Shown here one piece after another: positions 44,666 through 53,611 of a stretch of DNA of 62,934 nucleotides. The first letter of the stretch is position 1. Each line of letters starts with the position of its first letter. The DNA comes from an uncultured SAR86 cluster bacterium (GTDB taxonomy: Bacteria > Pseudomonadota > Gammaproteobacteria > Magnimaribacterales > AG-339-G14), in contig CACEOL010000006.1 in NCBI GenBank assembly GCA_902561325.1, forward strand, positions 1 through 62,934, given 5' to 3'. The translations under genes were made by a program, and so were the position numbers. The notes below the pieces were generated by a model. It made no database searches. It saw only the letters and a program-made list of their open reading frames with translations, and was not told the DNA's origin.

Positions 44666-45351
44666 AAATTTTTTTTGACATATTTTGCAAGATTTTTAGG
44701 GTTCTCATTCATTATTAAATCCAATGAAGACAGGTTAGGAATAAATTTTTCCCCTAATTGTTTATAAACTTTGTATTCAAACTTGTGAAATAAAGTTTTT
44801 ATAGAATTTTTTTTAAATTTTTCTTCAGAAAAATAATTTTTTCCTTGGCTTCCAAATATGAAGACGTCAGCTGAAAATAAATCGCATAGTTCAATTATTA
44901 AGTCGTTTTTTTTCTTTTTAACATTAAGATCGCTTAAAAAGAGGATTTCAGTTTTGATATCAAACAATTTTAGTAAATATTTTAAAAAAAAATGATTAAC
45001 TTCATTTATAGTTTTCCATTTTTTTTTATAAGCTTCTTCAAAAAAATCTTTGTGAAAATCAAAAAAAGGAGCCTTACTGTAATTTTGCTGTATTGTTTTC
45101 CAATGTTTTATCTTCCACTTATCGTTGGTGTTAATCGTTGTATTTTTTATAGTGCCCTCTAAATGATTTTTTAAATTCACAGGTATTGTGAGCCAGAGAG
45201 CATCTTCTTTTGTTTTTATTTTATTTCTATTTATGAAGCTGTTTTTTTCAAATTGAACTTGATCAAGAATTACAAATTTGTCGCTTAAGGATATTCTTTC
45301 TAGATATCCTAGCCAAGGCAAATATGCTGGCTGATGTGCACTTAAAATCAC
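44662..45351 (-). CDS. WbqC-family protein
   Basis: A 229-aa protein of the WbqC family, found in many O-antigen loci but without a firmly proven activity. The N-terminal pattern HQPAYLPWLGYLERI (about 6-20), then KFVILDQVQFEKNSFINRN and LTIPVNLK, is diagnostic. I chose GTG 45351, just after the stop of the deacetylase gene, because the family starts close to the HQP motif; an ATG at 45390 would add 13 residues inside that gene. No strong ribosome site is visible, suggesting coupling. An aminoacyl or acyl transfer to an aminosugar has been suggested for relatives and is not provable here. Confidence 0.8.
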   Translation of the reverse strand: MILSAHQPAYLPWLGYLERISLSDKFVILDQVQFEKNSFINRNKIKTKEDALWLTIPVNLKNHLEGTIKNTTINTNDKWKIKHWKTIQQNYSKAPFFDFHKDFFEEAYKKKWKTINEVNHFFLKYLLKLFDIKTEILFLSDLNVKKKKNDLIIELCDLFSADVFIFGSQGKNYFSEEKFKKNSIKTLFHKFEYKVYKQLGEKFIPNLSSLDLIMNENPKNLAKYVKKNL

Positions 45352-45352
45352 T

Positions 45353-46048
45353 TCAAGAAATCCATCTTTGAATTTTAAATGCTTCTGCAAATGGCGAACC
45401 TATGACTGTTCCCCATCTTTGTGCTATGACTTCAAGTGCTTTTGGAGATCTCGGATGAGGAAAATCTCTTACTTCACCTGTATAAGCTTGTATAGCTCGC
45501 TTTTTTGCATCAATATTTCTCTCTTCAAGTTTTACAAAAAAATTTGGGTTGAAGCTCAAATGGCTATCTGGAAATTGCCATTCTGTAGAAGAAGGAGTTT
45601 CGAAAGATGCAATTTGGATATTCTTTTCAATAGGTCTTGAGGCGGTAAAAACTGCCTGACTAGTTATACGATGATCTATGTTTAAATCGTAATTATGATG
45701 TGTGAGAATCATATCAGGCTGGAAAGTTGATATTTGTTCTTCAATAATTTTTACTATTGAAAGAAGACTGACTTTGTCAAACTCATTATCAGGCAAATCA
45801 AAAACAACTGCTTCTTTATATCCTGCTATGGATGTTGCCTCCCTAATATCACGCTCATTCCTTTTAATTTCCTTTTTAAATTTTTCATCATCAATATTTA
45901 TTCTAGAAGCAACTCCCTTACTGAGAATTACTGCTCTTGCATCCAATGAAAGATTAGTTGTGAATTTATGAATAGTTCCTCCTACTCCTAAAATCTCATC
46001 ATCGGGGTGAGATGCAACTACTAGTATTTTTTTTTCAGAAAAAAACAT
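45353..46048 (-). CDS. PIG-L/LmbE-family deacetylase
   Basis: A zinc-dependent N-acetyl sugar deacetylase of 231 aa. The metal motif HPDDE is at 14-18 in VASHPDDEILGVGGTIHKF, with the later THHNYDLNIDHRI supplying His ligands. Such enzymes deacetylate GlcNAc-type sugars to free amines. The gene is the first after the nonulosonate synthase (50 bases upstream), so removal of an acetyl group may precede N-formylation or another acylation. That order is an inference. Confidence 0.87.
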   Translation of the reverse strand: MFFSEKKILVVASHPDDEILGVGGTIHKFTTNLSLDARAVILSKGVASRINIDDEKFKKEIKRNERDIREATSIAGYKEAVVFDLPDNEFDKVSLLSIVKIIEEQISTFQPDMILTHHNYDLNIDHRITSQAVFTASRPIEKNIQIASFETPSSTEWQFPDSHLSFNPNFFVKLEERNIDAKKRAIQAYTGEVRDFPHPRSPKALEVIAQRWGTVIGSPFAEAFKIQRWIS

Positions 46049-46098
46049 TATTCATGATTTGATATTTTGAAATTATAGTAGATATAAATAATTAATAC

Positions 46099-47106
46099 TT
46101 ATTTTTCAAAATCTTCAAGGAGACAAGGATCAAAAGAATTTACAGACTTAGTTAATTTTTTTTCTAAAATATCGTTAATTTGATCATATCCAATACCATC
46201 GCATGGTCTGACAAATCTTAAATCTTTTAATGATACTTTGTGTCCAGATGGTAAGGAAGATTTGTAATGAAAACTCCTTCTAAACTGAAATTTATTTGAT
46301 ACTTCAAGTCTACTTCTTCCCCAAGTATTTTTTGAAAGATTATCATCTAAAGCTCTTATCCATTTAGTGAGTTCTAGGAAATCCTTCGGCTCCATAGACA
46401 TATGATGTTCGGCCCTTTCTTCATCATTTCTATTTAAAGTAAAATGTTTTTCTATGACTTCTGCCCCTAAAGATACTGCTGCCACGGAAAGTTCATGTCC
46501 TAAAGAATGATCTGAGAAACCAATCTTATAATCTTTGAATTTTTCCTTGAGTATTTTTATATTGCTCAAATTTGCATTTAATGGATTGAGAGGATAATCA
46601 CTAATGCAATGAAGGATTGTTAAATCTGATTTTCTAAGAATATGTATGGCATCTTTTATTTCCTCCATGGATCCCATACCAGTAGAAATTATTATAGGTT
46701 TTGATGTTTTAGACAATTCAATTATTAAATTTTTATTAGTGAGATCCATTGAAGCTAATTTATAAGCGCTAATACCTTTTAAACTTTCTAATTCATCTAA
46801 TATTTCTACAGACACTGGAGTTGTTATGAAGTCAATATCAAAAGAGTTTGTATAATTAATAAGCTCCTGATGATTTTCTAATGGTAGAGCGAAATCTTCT
46901 ATGAATTGATACCAGAATTTAAATTTTCCATCGTCCCAATCAGGTAAATCAGACATAAGGACTCTAGGTGAAACAATGTCCAATCCTCTAAATGACTGAG
47001 TTTTTATTGCATCTGCTCCAGAATTAATTGCTTCATTTACAAGTAATTTTGCTTTTTCTATAGAGCCATTATGATTGTTACCAATTTCTGCAATGATATA
47101 AGTCAT
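46099..47106 (-). CDS. NeuB-family nonulosonic acid synthase 1
   Basis: A PEP-dependent condensing enzyme that joins PEP to a 6-deoxy aminosugar and forms a nine-carbon acid. The TIM barrel starts IIAEIGNNHNGSIEKA (4-19), with DAIKTQSF, HCISDYPLNP, GFSDHSLGHE and EKHFTLNR. The C-terminal SAF/antifreeze domain begins near residue 280. The length of 335 aa is normal. PseI proteins have SAYPAP where this has SDYPLN, so it is not a textbook PseI. It sits with GNAT, formyltransferase and PseG genes, so a pseudaminic- or legionaminic-type product is likely. Confidence 0.9.
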   Translation of the reverse strand: MTYIIAEIGNNHNGSIEKAKLLVNEAINSGADAIKTQSFRGLDIVSPRVLMSDLPDWDDGKFKFWYQFIEDFALPLENHQELINYTNSFDIDFITTPVSVEILDELESLKGISAYKLASMDLTNKNLIIELSKTSKPIIISTGMGSMEEIKDAIHILRKSDLTILHCISDYPLNPLNANLSNIKILKEKFKDYKIGFSDHSLGHELSVAAVSLGAEVIEKHFTLNRNDEERAEHHMSMEPKDFLELTKWIRALDDNLSKNTWGRSRLEVSNKFQFRRSFHYKSSLPSGHKVSLKDLRFVRPCDGIGYDQINDILEKKLTKSVNSFDPCLLEDFEK

Positions 47107-47112
47107 TTTTAA

Positions 47113-47661
47113 TTAGTATAAATACTTAAATACTTTAAATTTATTGGGATCCCCGTTAAGTGCAAATTTATCTAACATTACATTTGAATCAGTAACAACT
47201 AGTTCTAAATTTTTTTGTCGAATGAAATCTTCAACTTCATTTTTATTCATCTCTATCCATCCTTCTTGTAAATTAAATTTCTGCGTAGAGATATTATCTA
47301 TAGGTACAGATGTAGTTCTATAAATTATTTCTTTTTTGTTTGCTTCATTATCAAGTTTTAAGTAAAGAGATCTTAAAATTCTTTTCTTTTCGTAACTTGG
47401 CAAGCTTGTCGTCACAGCTACCCTATGAACATGCGCTTTGTCTCCCTCATAACAAGAAGTAATAATAAATCCTGCAACATATCCTTTTTCAAAAGCAACG
47501 GTACTTAATTCCCATTTCATATCTCTTTCGATTAGAAAGTTATCTTTAATCCAGGGAATTCCATAAGCTATTCCTCTTAAATCTGAGGTATCTTTTTCAA
47601 TTTTCAAAATTTCATCTAAATGTTTAAGCATTAATTTTTTATTTAATACTGATATTTTCAA
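47113..47661 (-). CDS. GNAT-family N-acetyltransferase
   Basis: A 182-aa acetyltransferase of the GNAT fold. The central strand and loop VHRVAVTTSLPSYEKKRILRS (about 92-112, split here) is the acetyl-CoA site, and YRTTSVPIDNISTQKFN marks motif B. It lies between the formyltransferase and NeuB genes, 4 bases overlapping the first. The position fits PseH, which N-acetylates the UDP-4-amino sugar made by PseC. The specific function is inferred from context. Confidence 0.75.
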   Translation of the reverse strand: MKISVLNKKLMLKHLDEILKIEKDTSDLRGIAYGIPWIKDNFLIERDMKWELSTVAFEKGYVAGFIITSCYEGDKAHVHRVAVTTSLPSYEKKRILRSLYLKLDNEANKKEIIYRTTSVPIDNISTQKFNLQEGWIEMNKNEVEDFIRQKNLELVVTDSNVMLDKFALNGDPNKFKVFKYLY

Positions 47662-48260
47662 TTTTTTTTCCTTAAATTTTTTAATCTATTTATTTCTTTA
47701 TCAATATTCTCATCCCAACCCCTAAATTCGGATGGAAAGTCTTTTGAATGATGGTAAGTTCCCTTGTGGCTTTGCTTAATTAAAGGATATTTTAAGGACA
47801 ATATTTGACTTATGTTGTCCAAAAATAATTTCTCTATTTGTTCTAAGAGAATGTTGTAGGTCTCCCTAAAAGTCATTTTTTTTGGATCAAAATCAATCTT
47901 CTTTTGGTAAAGTATATCTCCAGTATCAATTCCCTTATCTATAAGATGAATGCTTACGCCGCTTTGAGTTTCATCATAAAAAGACCAAAAATTTGCAAAA
48001 GATCCTCTATTAAAGGGTAAATAGCTAACATGTAAATTTATTATTGGAGAATACTTTTCCACAATAGTTTCACTCAATAAATGCCTATACCCAAAGGAAA
48101 TAACTAAATCTACACTTTCAAATTTTGACTCTTCAATTTCTTTTTTATCTTGGTGTATAACTCTTACTCCCAATTTTCTAATAGAGTCAATAATTTTTGT
48201 TTTGCTTGAATCATATCCCAAGAAAAGAATCGTTTTAACAAAATGACTTTTATCAAACAT
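47658..48260 (-). CDS. Sugar N-formyltransferase
   Basis: A 200-aa formyl transferase-fold protein like the N-terminal domain of methionyl-tRNA formyltransferase, using 10-formyl-THF. The catalytic triad is intact: Asn75 and His77 in INLHVSYLPFNRG and Asp112 in IDKGIDTGDI. The C-terminal tRNA-binding domain is absent, as in free-standing sugar formyltransferases. It is embedded between PseG-like and GNAT genes, so it probably formylates the 4-amino group of the UDP-sugar or the nonulosonate, giving an N-formyl derivative like those known in P. aeruginosa O-antigens. Substrate inferred. Confidence 0.85.
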   Translation of the reverse strand: MFDKSHFVKTILFLGYDSSKTKIIDSIRKLGVRVIHQDKKEIEESKFESVDLVISFGYRHLLSETIVEKYSPIINLHVSYLPFNRGSFANFWSFYDETQSGVSIHLIDKGIDTGDILYQKKIDFDPKKMTFRETYNILLEQIEKLFLDNISQILSLKYPLIKQSHKGTYHHSKDFPSEFRGWDENIDKEINRLKNLRKKN

Positions 48261-48274
48261 TTAAGTTTTTTTAG

Positions 48275-49288
48275 TTAAATCTTTAGAATTGCTTCTTTTA
48301 TTCTTGAAGTTGATTTTAGATCTAAATTGGATATTTGACTATCAATCATATTTTTTCTGATCTTATTATTTTCAATTAAAGATATTATTAAGCTTGAAAT
48401 TTGATCTTGATTCAAATCCTCAAATTTTCCTATACCTAAAGCTAGTCCTTTTTTAGTAATTCCATCGTATATGTTTTTTTGATTATCCTCTAACCACCCA
48501 ACAACTATTGGAAGTCTTGTTGCTATACATTCTAGGGAAATAGTACTAGAGGTGCAGATTCCTGCTTTAGATCTGCTCATGAGAATTCTCATCTCTAATG
48601 ATGTTAAATCTTTGTAAAGGAAAAGTCTCTCATTAATAATCTCGCTAGTATAATTTCCATCAAAATTTGAATTTAATTCACCTATAACACAATGAATGAT
48701 TTCATCAGTATAAGACAGTAATAAATCTACTATTTTATTACTTAGCTTCATTGGGTCGGATCCGCCTAAACATACCAAAATACCTTTTTTAATTTCTTTT
48801 TTATTCTCTAAGTTCTTAGTCCGATTAAGAAACTCAGATCTAAGCATTACATAATCAAGTCCAAGACATAAATTACTTTTTCTAATCAATGGGTAGTTAG
48901 TTGGTTTTAGTCCCGGGCTATGGTTTATAACTAAATCAGCTTCAAAAGACAAATCAGCATTATCATCTATAAGGACAAGTTTATCTCCACAAGATTTAGT
49001 ATCTTTCTTAAACGTATCTAAAAAGGAATATCCATCAACAATTACAAAGTCAATTTTTCCTGTAATTCTCTTCGTATGAGAATATTCGTCTGAAGTACTT
49101 ATCTTATCCAAACAAATCAAGTCGCACCCTAATTTAATAAACTCTTGTTTGGTTTTTTCAGGCATATCTCGAAAAGCTATAGCAATTGAGGCTTCAGGTA
49201 ACAACATTTCACATAAAGAAATAGCTCTTGTTGCATGACCTAAACCAATATTAGGATTAGCTTCAACTCTTATAACACCTTTTTTCAT
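48275..49288 (-). CDS. pseG: UDP-sugar hydrolase (PseG/SpsG family)
   Basis: A GT-B-fold hydrolase that removes UDP from UDP-2,4-diacylamino-2,4,6-trideoxy-L-altrose before condensation with PEP. The N-terminal RVEANPNIGLGHATR has the catalytic His18 in the GxGHxxR motif. VDGYSFLDTF and LVCLGGSDPMKLSNK continue the fold. The length is 337 aa. It is the first gene of the minus-strand nonulosonate set and is divergent from pseF across a 72-base spacer. PseG is preferred over SpsG because of the PseF neighbour. Confidence 0.85.
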   Translation of the reverse strand: MKKGVIRVEANPNIGLGHATRAISLCEMLLPEASIAIAFRDMPEKTKQEFIKLGCDLICLDKISTSDEYSHTKRITGKIDFVIVDGYSFLDTFKKDTKSCGDKLVLIDDNADLSFEADLVINHSPGLKPTNYPLIRKSNLCLGLDYVMLRSEFLNRTKNLENKKEIKKGILVCLGGSDPMKLSNKIVDLLLSYTDEIIHCVIGELNSNFDGNYTSEIINERLFLYKDLTSLEMRILMSRSKAGICTSSTISLECIATRLPIVVGWLEDNQKNIYDGITKKGLALGIGKFEDLNQDQISSLIISLIENNKIRKNMIDSQISNLDLKSTSRIKEAILKI

Positions 49289-49360
49289 CTTTTAACCTTT
49301 AATCCAATTTTAATACAAAATACCTAGATTCATTTATTTGATATCATTGAGAATATACCT
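49289..49360. promoter_or_regulatory. Divergent promoter spacer pseG/pseF
   Basis: This 72-base A+T-rich spacer is the only divergent point inside the glycan locus, so promoters for both directions are expected here. On the minus strand, TTTTGTATTAAAATT could be an extended -10 region for pseG. No good -35 consensus or clear operator is visible. This is an inference from gene orientation. Confidence 0.35.
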
Positions 49361-50038
49361 ATGAATATAGCAATTATTCCTGCACGAGGAGGCAGCAAAA
49401 GAATTCCTCTTAAAAATATTAAGGATTTCAATGGGAAACCCATAATCGCTTACTCAATTGAGAAAGCTATTGAATCAGGACTTTTTGATAAAGTGGTAGT
49501 GAGTACCGATAATGAGAAAATTGCTAAAGTGGCAGAGGATTTTGGAGCAGAAATTCCTTTTCTAAGACCTCCGGAGATATCAGATGATTTTACAAATATT
49601 AATAAAGTAATTAGTCATACACTCAACAACATAGATACGGATAACTATAACTTTGCATGTTGTATTTTTGCCACTTCGCCTTTGCTGATGATTAAAGACT
49701 TAAAAGAATCGTATGAATTAATTTTACAGAATGATTATAAATTTGTTTTTTCGGCTACAGAATTTCCTCATCCAATAGAAAGAGGCTTTAAGAAAAAAGA
49801 TACTGGCAAGGGATTAGAAATGCTGTTCCCTAATCAATATATGACAAGATCTCAAGACTTACCTGAATGGATGCATGATGCTGGACAATTTTATTGGGGA
49901 GATATCGATAGCTGGTTAAAGGAGTCTATGAACTTTGATCAAAATTCTTTTGCTTATAAACTTCCTACTTGGAGAGTCCAAGACATTGATACTCTAGAAG
50001 ATTGGTCAAGGGCCGAATTAATTTTTAATCTGATTTAA
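49361..50038 (+). CDS. pseF: Pseudaminic acid cytidylyltransferase (PseF-like)
   Basis: It activates a nonulosonic acid as CMP-sugar. The 225-aa protein has the acylneuraminate cytidylyltransferase loop ARGGSKRIPLKN (8-19). The stretch FPHPIERGF (135-143) and RSQDLPEW followed by HDAGQFYWG (172-180) are diagnostic for PseF rather than NeuA. It is the only plus-strand gene in the locus and converges with the polymerase gene 10 bases after its stop. With pseC, pseG, a GNAT and a NeuB homologue it makes a near-complete pseudaminic-acid route. Confidence 0.9.
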   Translation: MNIAIIPARGGSKRIPLKNIKDFNGKPIIAYSIEKAIESGLFDKVVVSTDNEKIAKVAEDFGAEIPFLRPPEISDDFTNINKVISHTLNNIDTDNYNFACCIFATSPLLMIKDLKESYELILQNDYKFVFSATEFPHPIERGFKKKDTGKGLEMLFPNQYMTRSQDLPEWMHDAGQFYWGDIDSWLKESMNFDQNSFAYKLPTWRVQDIDTLEDWSRAELIFNLI

Positions 50039-50048
50039 AAAAGATAAT

Positions 50049-51413
50049 TTAAACTCTAGAAAATCTTCTTGAAGAGAAAGAAAAGAATTTCAAAACAAAC
50101 AAACAAGGCAAGATAAAATAAACAAAAAAATAAAGCAAATATCCAGTGCCATTCCTCATGATATGGTAACTTTGGATTGCAAAATAAGTATAAATAACCA
50201 GTTGCCAAATTGAAATTTGGTCTTGCGTAACAAGCTTGTGCAATCTAGAAAAAATATAACCAATCAAGATACCTCTTAAAATTAACTCTGACTTTCCGAA
50301 TCCAACTATTGCTTGAGAAATGACTCCAAATCCTGCACCGTAGCCAGTTCCCTCTAATCCAATAAATCTTATATACCAACTAGCTCCATCAATTTTTTCA
50401 AATGGTAAAAATTGACTTGGTATCAAGGCAATGTAATCAAAATTTGTAACAGAAAATGGAACTTTTCCAGTGATTGGTAATTCTTGTAATCTTGTTTTTA
50501 AGTCATATGAGGTAGCAAATAAAGATGTAAACTCTTCGTTTCCAGTGAAAAAACCCGCAAGACTTAAAACTGAAGTTTGCCCCGTTCTAATATAACCAAA
50601 TAATAAAAAGCTTAATAAGGCTAAAACAAATATATAAATTATCTGATTTCGGTTAAAGGGCTTAACTATTCTGTGATAAAGAAAGAACAAACCTAACATG
50701 TGAATGAAGAACCAAGTACGGCCAGAAAGTCCTAAAATTACTTTTAATAATTCATAGAATAAATAAATAAATAATAATGACGAAAAGAATCTATTTTTTC
50801 TATTTATTAAAGTTAATGCAAAAAACCAAATAGACATAACAAATGTCAAAGCAGAAAAATTATTTAAAATTTGCCTTACAAAGTAAGGAGGATTTTCAGG
50901 GAAGGCATAGACTAGTAAAGTTAGAGTTATATTTAATGCAACATAAAATAATATTCCAATAAATATTTCAGAGGAATTGATAGGCTCAAAACTTTGTCTA
51001 TCAAATGAAATTATATTTTTTTTTGACCTAAAAAACATATAAGAAAAAGTTAAAGCTAAGATGTAGGTCAAGTGATTAAGGGAGTGTTCTGCCATCTCCC
51101 TACTTGATATTCTGTAATTTCGTAATCTGCCCTCTGTAAAAATATTTACCTCAAATCCATTAACAGCAAAACTTAATAGTGGAAAAACAGAATACAAAAT
51201 AGTTATTGCGATTAGAATTGCTCCTGCGTCAAAAACCTCTATTTTTCCTTCTATCCTGATTTGATAAAAAATAAAAAATAAACCTATCGCGATAATTGAA
51301 AACATTGAAACAATTAAAAGAAAATGTTCAAGAAATTCGAAAGAAAGATATATAAAAAAGAATGTGAGAAAAGAAATCCAAAGAATTTCATATCTAAAAA
51401 TCTTTGAGGTCAT
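50049..51413 (-). CDS. O-antigen polymerase-like membrane protein (Wzy-like)
   Basis: A 454-aa protein with about 11-12 membrane helices and a long periplasmic loop in the second half (about 270-360, containing FFTGNEEFTSLFATSY and GLEGTGYGAGFG). This is the usual layout of Wzy polymerases, which join lipid-linked repeat units in the periplasm. Wzy proteins share little sequence, so the call is based on topology and on the presence of wzz in the same locus. A ligase or EpsG-like protein is the alternative. It stands 3 bases after the next gene upstream. Confidence 0.7.
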   Translation of the reverse strand: MTSKIFRYEILWISFLTFFFIYLSFEFLEHFLLIVSMFSIIAIGLFFIFYQIRIEGKIEVFDAGAILIAITILYSVFPLLSFAVNGFEVNIFTEGRLRNYRISSREMAEHSLNHLTYILALTFSYMFFRSKKNIISFDRQSFEPINSSEIFIGILFYVALNITLTLLVYAFPENPPYFVRQILNNFSALTFVMSIWFFALTLINRKNRFFSSLLFIYLFYELLKVILGLSGRTWFFIHMLGLFFLYHRIVKPFNRNQIIYIFVLALLSFLLFGYIRTGQTSVLSLAGFFTGNEEFTSLFATSYDLKTRLQELPITGKVPFSVTNFDYIALIPSQFLPFEKIDGASWYIRFIGLEGTGYGAGFGVISQAIVGFGKSELILRGILIGYIFSRLHKLVTQDQISIWQLVIYTYFAIQSYHIMRNGTGYLLYFFVYFILPCLFVLKFFSFSSRRFSRV

Positions 51414-51416
51414 AAG

Positions 51417-52370
51417 CTAATTATTGGTAGAAATTGATTCATGAATTTTGAATAAATTATCAACATTAATTGTATTTGTTCTTTCTTCTTTGAAATCATA
51501 TTTCAATCTACCCTTGACCGACTCCCAAATTTCAGAAGGAATATTACTCTGCTCTGGAATCCACTCTGATAAAAAATTTTCAAGCTGAATTATTTTTTTT
51601 CCTCCACTAGCTGCATAAAACAATGGAGTGCTTGAAAGACCCACAACCAAATCTGCTATTGAAAGTGCTTCATAAATAGTTAAGTTATTCTTAGTATAGA
51701 AACTTTTTTTTATATTTTCTTTAGGGTGGAATCTAAATATTTTTGTGAAAGACTTTGGAATAAGTTCATCAAAAAAAGTTTCAGCTTTATTTTTATTTTG
51801 TTTTTCTATCAATTCAAATAAGGACTGAGTACCTCTAGACGTTACTATCGGTTCAGAAAGAATTAGAGCAATCTTGGAATTTTTACTCAATTTAGCCTTT
51901 TTTTTTGATTTGGTCACATAAGCAGTATTTTTTGATAATTTGTCGACGAAATATTTTTCGGCAAAATCTTCAAAAACTAAAATTTTTTTTTCAATACCTT
52001 TCTTTTCTAGATATTTTTTACAAGAATCGTCTGGGACCAAAACATAATCTGTTAATTTCCTTGATAGTTTTCCATTCTTAAAAAATCTATCTATGCCTTT
52101 CCAAGAATCTAATATTCCCAAGGAAGGAACTTTCATAGAAGAAGCTTTAACTATAAATTTTGAAGAAATATCTTTTTCTAAATTATCAAATCCACATATT
52201 AAAAGTTCATGGTTTTTTGTTAACAAACTTGAAGGTTCTTTAATTAACAATTTTGCATCATCAAAAACAGAAAAATCTAAGTTGAACGATTTGTTTTTTA
52301 CTAATTTTTTAATCGCATAAATTTGTGCTGCCATCCCAGCTTCAGAAGAATGAAGGAGAATTCGTTTCAC
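51417..52370 (-). CDS. Uncharacterised GT-B-like protein with HP and SST motifs
   Basis: I do not recognise this 317-aa protein. It begins RILLHSSEAGMAAQIYAIKK and looks GT-B-like. TDYVLVPDDSCKKYLEKKG resembles the hinge region of such transferases. IFRFHPKENI (near 208-217) and ADLVVGLSSTPLFYAASGGK (near 234-253) correspond to the HP and SS/T motifs of bacterial sialyltransferases and KpsS/C-type enzymes. Position between the Wzy-like gene and an aminotransferase, in a CMP-nonulosonate locus, makes a nonulosonate transferase possible. It overlaps the aminotransferase gene by 4 bases. Confidence 0.5.
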   Translation of the reverse strand: MKRILLHSSEAGMAAQIYAIKKLVKNKSFNLDFSVFDDAKLLIKEPSSLLTKNHELLICGFDNLEKDISSKFIVKASSMKVPSLGILDSWKGIDRFFKNGKLSRKLTDYVLVPDDSCKKYLEKKGIEKKILVFEDFAEKYFVDKLSKNTAYVTKSKKKAKLSKNSKIALILSEPIVTSRGTQSLFELIEKQNKNKAETFFDELIPKSFTKIFRFHPKENIKKSFYTKNNLTIYEALSIADLVVGLSSTPLFYAASGGKKIIQLENFLSEWIPEQSNIPSEIWESVKGRLKYDFKEERTNTINVDNLFKIHESISTNN

Positions 52371-53611
52371 AAATCTCTCAGAAGATTTGCAGAGTTCGCT
52401 ACTTTATCAATAGCCCTAACGAAGTTTTTCATATCAGTAATGTTTAAGGGAGGTCTACAAATTGAAGTTATAATCATGGATTCTTCCCAAAGATTTTTAG
52501 TTATTGGATAATTTTGAAGATCTAAATTTTTTGTGTTTCCAAATTTTCTTTTAAATAAAGGAATTTCCATTAAAGGCCTTACATAGTTTGCGACAGGAAA
52601 GCCTTCAGCGTTTATCGCTTCAATAAATTTATCCCTTGAAACTTTTAAAACGGAAGAATCATACTTCATGGGAAATAAGTAATATACATGTGTACATCTA
52701 TTTCTGATCTTTGGAGGCTTAAGAAAGTTAAATTTTGAAATTTCTTCAAACAGAAAAGAGGCTAATTCCTGTCTTCGTTTGTTAAGCTTATCGAGTCGCT
52801 TTAATTGAGGAATGGCTATTGCAGATTGAAGTTCAGTTAATCTATAGTTGTAACCAATTATATCTTCGTGTCCATTAAACTCGCTTGTCTCTGGAATTAC
52901 TGCTTCACCATGATTACGTACTAGTCTGCATCTGTCTGCAAGGCACTTACTATTAGTAACAATAACGCCTCCTTCTCCTGTCTGAATAGTTTTATGTCTG
53001 TTTAGACTAAAAATTCCCATATGTCCTATTGTTCCTGTATAAAGATTATTGAATTTTGCCCCAGGAGCTTGAGCGTTATCCTCAATTAAGATTATGTTTT
53101 TTTCGTCTGCAATTTTTCTCAATTTTTTTAGATTAGCTGGCTGTCCGAATATATTGACTGCCATAATTACTTTTGTTTTTGAAGTAATGGCTTTTTTAAC
53201 TTTTTCAACATCTAGACAAAAGTAGTCTGGTTCTATGTCAACAAATATTGGCTTAGCTCCACACATTACAGCTGTTGTTGCAGAGGCAGCCATAGTATAA
53301 GGCGAAGTTATAACCTCATCGTCTTCTCCAACTCCAGCAGCTATTAATGCGGCATGTAAAGCTGAGGTAGCTGAATTTAGGGTAATAGAATGTTTGATTT
53401 CAAATTTTCTACAAAAATCTTCCTCAAGTTTTTTAGTCCATTTTCCTCCCAGAAAATTTTCTCCGGGAGCAGCGATATATCCGGAAAGCTGACCTGAATT
53501 TAGAACTTCATTTGCTTTTTTTATTTCTGCACTCGAAATAGTGTTATAAGGTTTTAGAGGTGAGTCCTGAATAGGATTACCCCCGAGTAATGCAATTTTA
53601 TTTTTTTTCAT
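52367..53611 (-). CDS. DegT/DnrJ/EryC1/StrS-family aminotransferase
   Basis: A PLP-dependent sugar aminotransferase of 414 aa, which converts a 4-keto or 3-keto nucleotide sugar to an amino sugar. SATSALHAAL (80-89) binds PLP phosphate. DNAQAPGA follows the Asp that contacts the PLP nitrogen, and the Schiff-base Lys207 lies in LNRHKTIQTGEGG. It differs from the PseC-type enzyme at 57.9 kb, which has FHPIKNITTGEGG. It overlaps a GT2 gene by 14 bases. Its substrate is not known; LegC-like use is possible but not supported by a close match. Confidence 0.85.
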   Translation of the reverse strand: MKKNKIALLGGNPIQDSPLKPYNTISSAEIKKANEVLNSGQLSGYIAAPGENFLGGKWTKKLEEDFCRKFEIKHSITLNSATSALHAALIAAGVGEDDEVITSPYTMAASATTAVMCGAKPIFVDIEPDYFCLDVEKVKKAITSKTKVIMAVNIFGQPANLKKLRKIADEKNIILIEDNAQAPGAKFNNLYTGTIGHMGIFSLNRHKTIQTGEGGVIVTNSKCLADRCRLVRNHGEAVIPETSEFNGHEDIIGYNYRLTELQSAIAIPQLKRLDKLNKRRQELASFLFEEISKFNFLKPPKIRNRCTHVYYLFPMKYDSSVLKVSRDKFIEAINAEGFPVANYVRPLMEIPLFKRKFGNTKNLDLQNYPITKNLWEESMIITSICRPPLNITDMKNFVRAIDKVANSANLLRDL

